DNA from: Rhodobiaceae bacterium
GTDB taxonomy: Bacteria > Pseudomonadota > Alphaproteobacteria > Micropepsales > Micropepsaceae
Length of the DNA: 14,057 bases
Direction: 5' to 3'
NCBI GenBank assembly: GCA_009885515.1
Contig: VFKO01000559.1
Coordinates: 1 to 14,057 of the forward strand
Positions within the stretch are counted from its first letter, which is position 1; each line of letters opens with the position of its first letter. Positions 12,392 through 14,057 of this stretch are shown piece after piece. The translations under genes and the position numbers were made by a program. The notes under the pieces were generated by a model. It saw nothing but the letters and a program-made list of their open reading frames with translations. It was not told the DNA's origin and did not search any database.

Positions 12392-13030
12392 ATGTTGTTG
12401 CTCGTTGGTCTCGGCAATCCGGGCGAGACCTATCAAAATCATCGCCACAATATCGGGTTCATGGCGGTAGATGCGATTGCCGGCGCGCATGGCTTCGCAC
12501 CTGCACGCCTTCGATTTCGCGCTCATGTACGTGAGGGCGTGCTCAAGGGAAAATTGGGCGGCGTCAAGACGCTCATTCTCAAGCCAATGACGTTCATGAA
12601 TGAAAGCGGCATGGCGGTGCAGGAAGCGGCGGCTTTTCACAAAGTGCCGCTTGACCGGATTTTCGTCGTTTATGACGAACTGGATCTGGCGGCGGGAAAG
12701 GTTCGCGTTAAACGCGACGGAGGCAATGCGGGGCACAACGGCTTGCGTTCGATCTCAAGCCACGTTGGCAATGAGTTCTGGCGGGTCCGGCTTGGGATTG
12801 GACATCCTGGCGAGAAAGAACGCGTGACGGGTCACGTGCTTGGGAACTTTACAAAGAGCGAACGCACTTGGCTTGAGCCGTTGCTCAATGCGGTTGCGGA
12901 TGCCGCGCCCTATCTTGCGGATGGAGACGACGGCGGTTTCATGAATCGGGTGACGGTATTGACGGTGCCTCAAAAAGCGCCAAAACCTAAACCCAAAGAC
13001 AGCGCGCCACTCGGAAAGACAGAGGAATAG
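12392..13030 (+). CDS. pth: Peptidyl-tRNA hydrolase
   Basis: This 212-residue cytosolic enzyme cleaves the ester bond of peptidyl-tRNAs released early from the ribosome and so recycles the tRNA. Family motifs are all visible: LLVGLGNPGETYQNHRHNIG with catalytic H19 and substrate-binding N9, KPMTFMNESG, the YDELDLAAGKVRVKRDGGNA segment with the conserved aspartate, and GHNGLRSI. The core is like the E. coli enzyme (194 residues), and the extra C-terminal residues are lysine- and proline-rich (QKAPKPKPKDSAP), probably flexible. The start ATG at 12392 lacks a strong ribosome site. ychF follows after five bases, so the two are one transcript. Confidence 0.95.
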   Translation: MLLLVGLGNPGETYQNHRHNIGFMAVDAIAGAHGFAPARLRFRAHVREGVLKGKLGGVKTLILKPMTFMNESGMAVQEAAAFHKVPLDRIFVVYDELDLAAGKVRVKRDGGNAGHNGLRSISSHVGNEFWRVRLGIGHPGEKERVTGHVLGNFTKSERTWLEPLLNAVADAAPYLADGDDGGFMNRVTVLTVPQKAPKPKPKDSAPLGKTEE

Positions 13031-13035
13031 ATTTC

Positions 13036-14057
13036 ATGGGTTTCAAATGTGGCATCGTTGGTTTGCCTAATGTCGGAAAGTCGACTTTGTTCAATGCGCT
13101 GACGCAGACGGCTGCGGCGCAGGCGGCAAATTATCCGTTCTGCACGATCGAACCCAATGTTGGTGAAGTCGCCGTGCCGGACCCGCGGCTCGACATATTG
13201 GCGCGGATCGGAAAGTCCGCACAAATCATCCCGACGCGGCTGACGTTTGTCGATATCGCCGGACTGGTGCGCGGCGCTTCCAAAGGCGAGGGGTTGGGCA
13301 ATCAGTTCCTGTCGCATATCCGTGAAGTTGATGCTGTTGCTTATGTGCTGCGCTGTTTTGAAGACGGCGACGTGACCCATGTCGAAAACCGCATTGATCC
13401 CTTTGCGGACGCCGAAACAGTCGAAACTGAATTGATGCTGGCCGACCTTGACAGTCTGGAGCGGCGGGTGGGACCGGCTGAAAAGAAGGCCAAGCAAGGC
13501 GACAAGGATGCCAAGGCTCAAGCCGACGTTATGAATGCGGCGTTGATTAACTTGCGTGCGGGCAATCCGGCGCGGCTTACGAAACTCAGCGACGAGCAAC
13601 GGCCGGTGTTCGCGCAGCTTGGGCTCTTGACGGCAAAGCCGGTTGTCTACGTGGCAAACGTCGATGAGGGATCGGCGGCAACCGGCAACGCGTATTCCAA
13701 GCGCGTAGAGGAGCGCGCGAAGGCCGAGGGCGCCGCGTTTGTCGTGATCTCGGCGAAGATCGAGTCCGAGATTGCGCAATTGGCAGCGGCAGAGCGCGAT
13801 GATTTTCTTTCAACGCTCGGGCTTGAGGAGCCGGGTTTGAACCGCTTGATCCGGGCCGGATATTCGCTGCTGCATTTGATCACGTTCTTTACAATCGGTC
13901 CGAAGGAAGCGCGAGCCTGGACGGTGCATAAGGGCGAACGCGGTCCGCAGGCGGCGGGCGTGATCCACACTGATTTCGAGAAAGGCTATATCCGCGCCGA
14001 AACGATTGCCTATGCGGACTATGTGGCCAACAACGGCGAGGCTGGTGCCAAAGACGC
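13036..14057 (+). CDS. ychF: Redox-regulated ATPase YchF (OLA1 family), C-terminus cut by window end
   Basis: The frame is open from the ATG at 13036 to the window end, 340 codons, against about 363 in E. coli, so roughly 25 residues are missing. Motifs: G1 GLPNVGKST (9-17); G3 VDIAGLVRGASKGEG with a hydrophobic residue in place of the catalytic glutamine; and NVDE in YVANVDEGSA instead of NKxD, the change that makes this Obg-type protein prefer ATP to GTP. A coiled-coil insertion (about 130-180) and the TGS domain (LIRAGYSLLHLITFFTIGPKEARAWTVHKG region, about 275 on) follow. The protein associates with ribosomes and is tied to oxidative stress. GAGGAAT stands shortly before the start, overlapping the end of pth. 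Confidence 0.95.
   Translation, partial: MGFKCGIVGLPNVGKSTLFNALTQTAAAQAANYPFCTIEPNVGEVAVPDPRLDILARIGKSAQIIPTRLTFVDIAGLVRGASKGEGLGNQFLSHIREVDAVAYVLRCFEDGDVTHVENRIDPFADAETVETELMLADLDSLERRVGPAEKKAKQGDKDAKAQADVMNAALINLRAGNPARLTKLSDEQRPVFAQLGLLTAKPVVYVANVDEGSAATGNAYSKRVEERAKAEGAAFVVISAKIESEIAQLAAAERDDFLSTLGLEEPGLNRLIRAGYSLLHLITFFTIGPKEARAWTVHKGERGPQAAGVIHTDFEKGYIRAETIAYADYVANNGEAGAKD

Noticed and set aside
13100..13300. Changed NKxD motif and missing catalytic Gln in YchF as a sign of a dead GTPase
   Set aside because: Both changes are normal for the YchF/OLA1 family, which prefers ATP and is a HAS-type NTPase.
12970..13779. A 269-codon frame antisense to ychF
   Set aside because: It lies opposite a gene with intact YchF motifs and has no recognisable domain. 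Long antisense frames are common in GC-rich coding DNA.

Overview
The window reads as a stretch of chromosome from an alphaproteobacterium of moderately high GC content; I cannot fix the order from sequence alone. The evidence is the PetP-like MarR protein next to an OmpR-type regulator, the YbjN/ProC/UbiK-type/Lgt neighbourhood, the COG1565 (MidA/NDUFAF7) methyltransferase between lgt and pgeF, and the prs-rplY-pth-ychF run. Almost every base is in a recognisable gene, and I see no prophage, insertion sequence, CRISPR array, tRNA or rRNA.

Left part (1-3702): the C-terminal end of moaE converges on ilvE (minus strand), and their stop codons overlap. ilvE is divergent from a three-gene plus-strand unit: a PetP-like MarR regulator, an OmpR-family response regulator and an EnvZ-like histidine kinase. 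A 13-bp near-palindrome lies in the shared control region and covers the likely -35 box of ilvE.

Middle part, minus strand (3708-6715): a UbiK/BMFP-type small protein, a roughly 316-bp gene-free gap with strong secondary structure, then ybjN, proC, a TetR/COQ9-like regulator and a phasin. From ybjN to the phasin this looks like one transcription unit, with ybjN and proC overlapping. The gap is the least explained DNA in the window. It holds a 10-bp perfect GC hairpin, a long imperfect rod that folds best as minus-strand RNA, a short reading frame behind a perfect Shine-Dalgarno sequence, and a plus-strand hairpin followed by nine Ts.

Right part, plus strand (6751-14057): lgt, a MidA/NDUFAF7 methyltransferase, pgeF and a predicted lipoprotein are chained by three ATGA start/stop overlaps, so they form a translationally coupled operon that combines lipoprotein maturation, a complex-I-type methyltransferase, peptidoglycan quality control and an uncharacterised lipoprotein. 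prs follows after 64 bp. rplY (bL25 of the CTC type) has its own leader with a possible promoter and competing inverted repeats. It is followed by a strong hairpin, then pth and ychF (cut by the window end). This part serves nucleotide supply and translation.

The coding content is mostly housekeeping. The points worth following up are the structured gap at 6175-6490, the lipoprotein with an apparent internal duplication, the in-frame 18-bp tandem repeat in pgeF, and the rplY leader. No new multi-gene system is evident.
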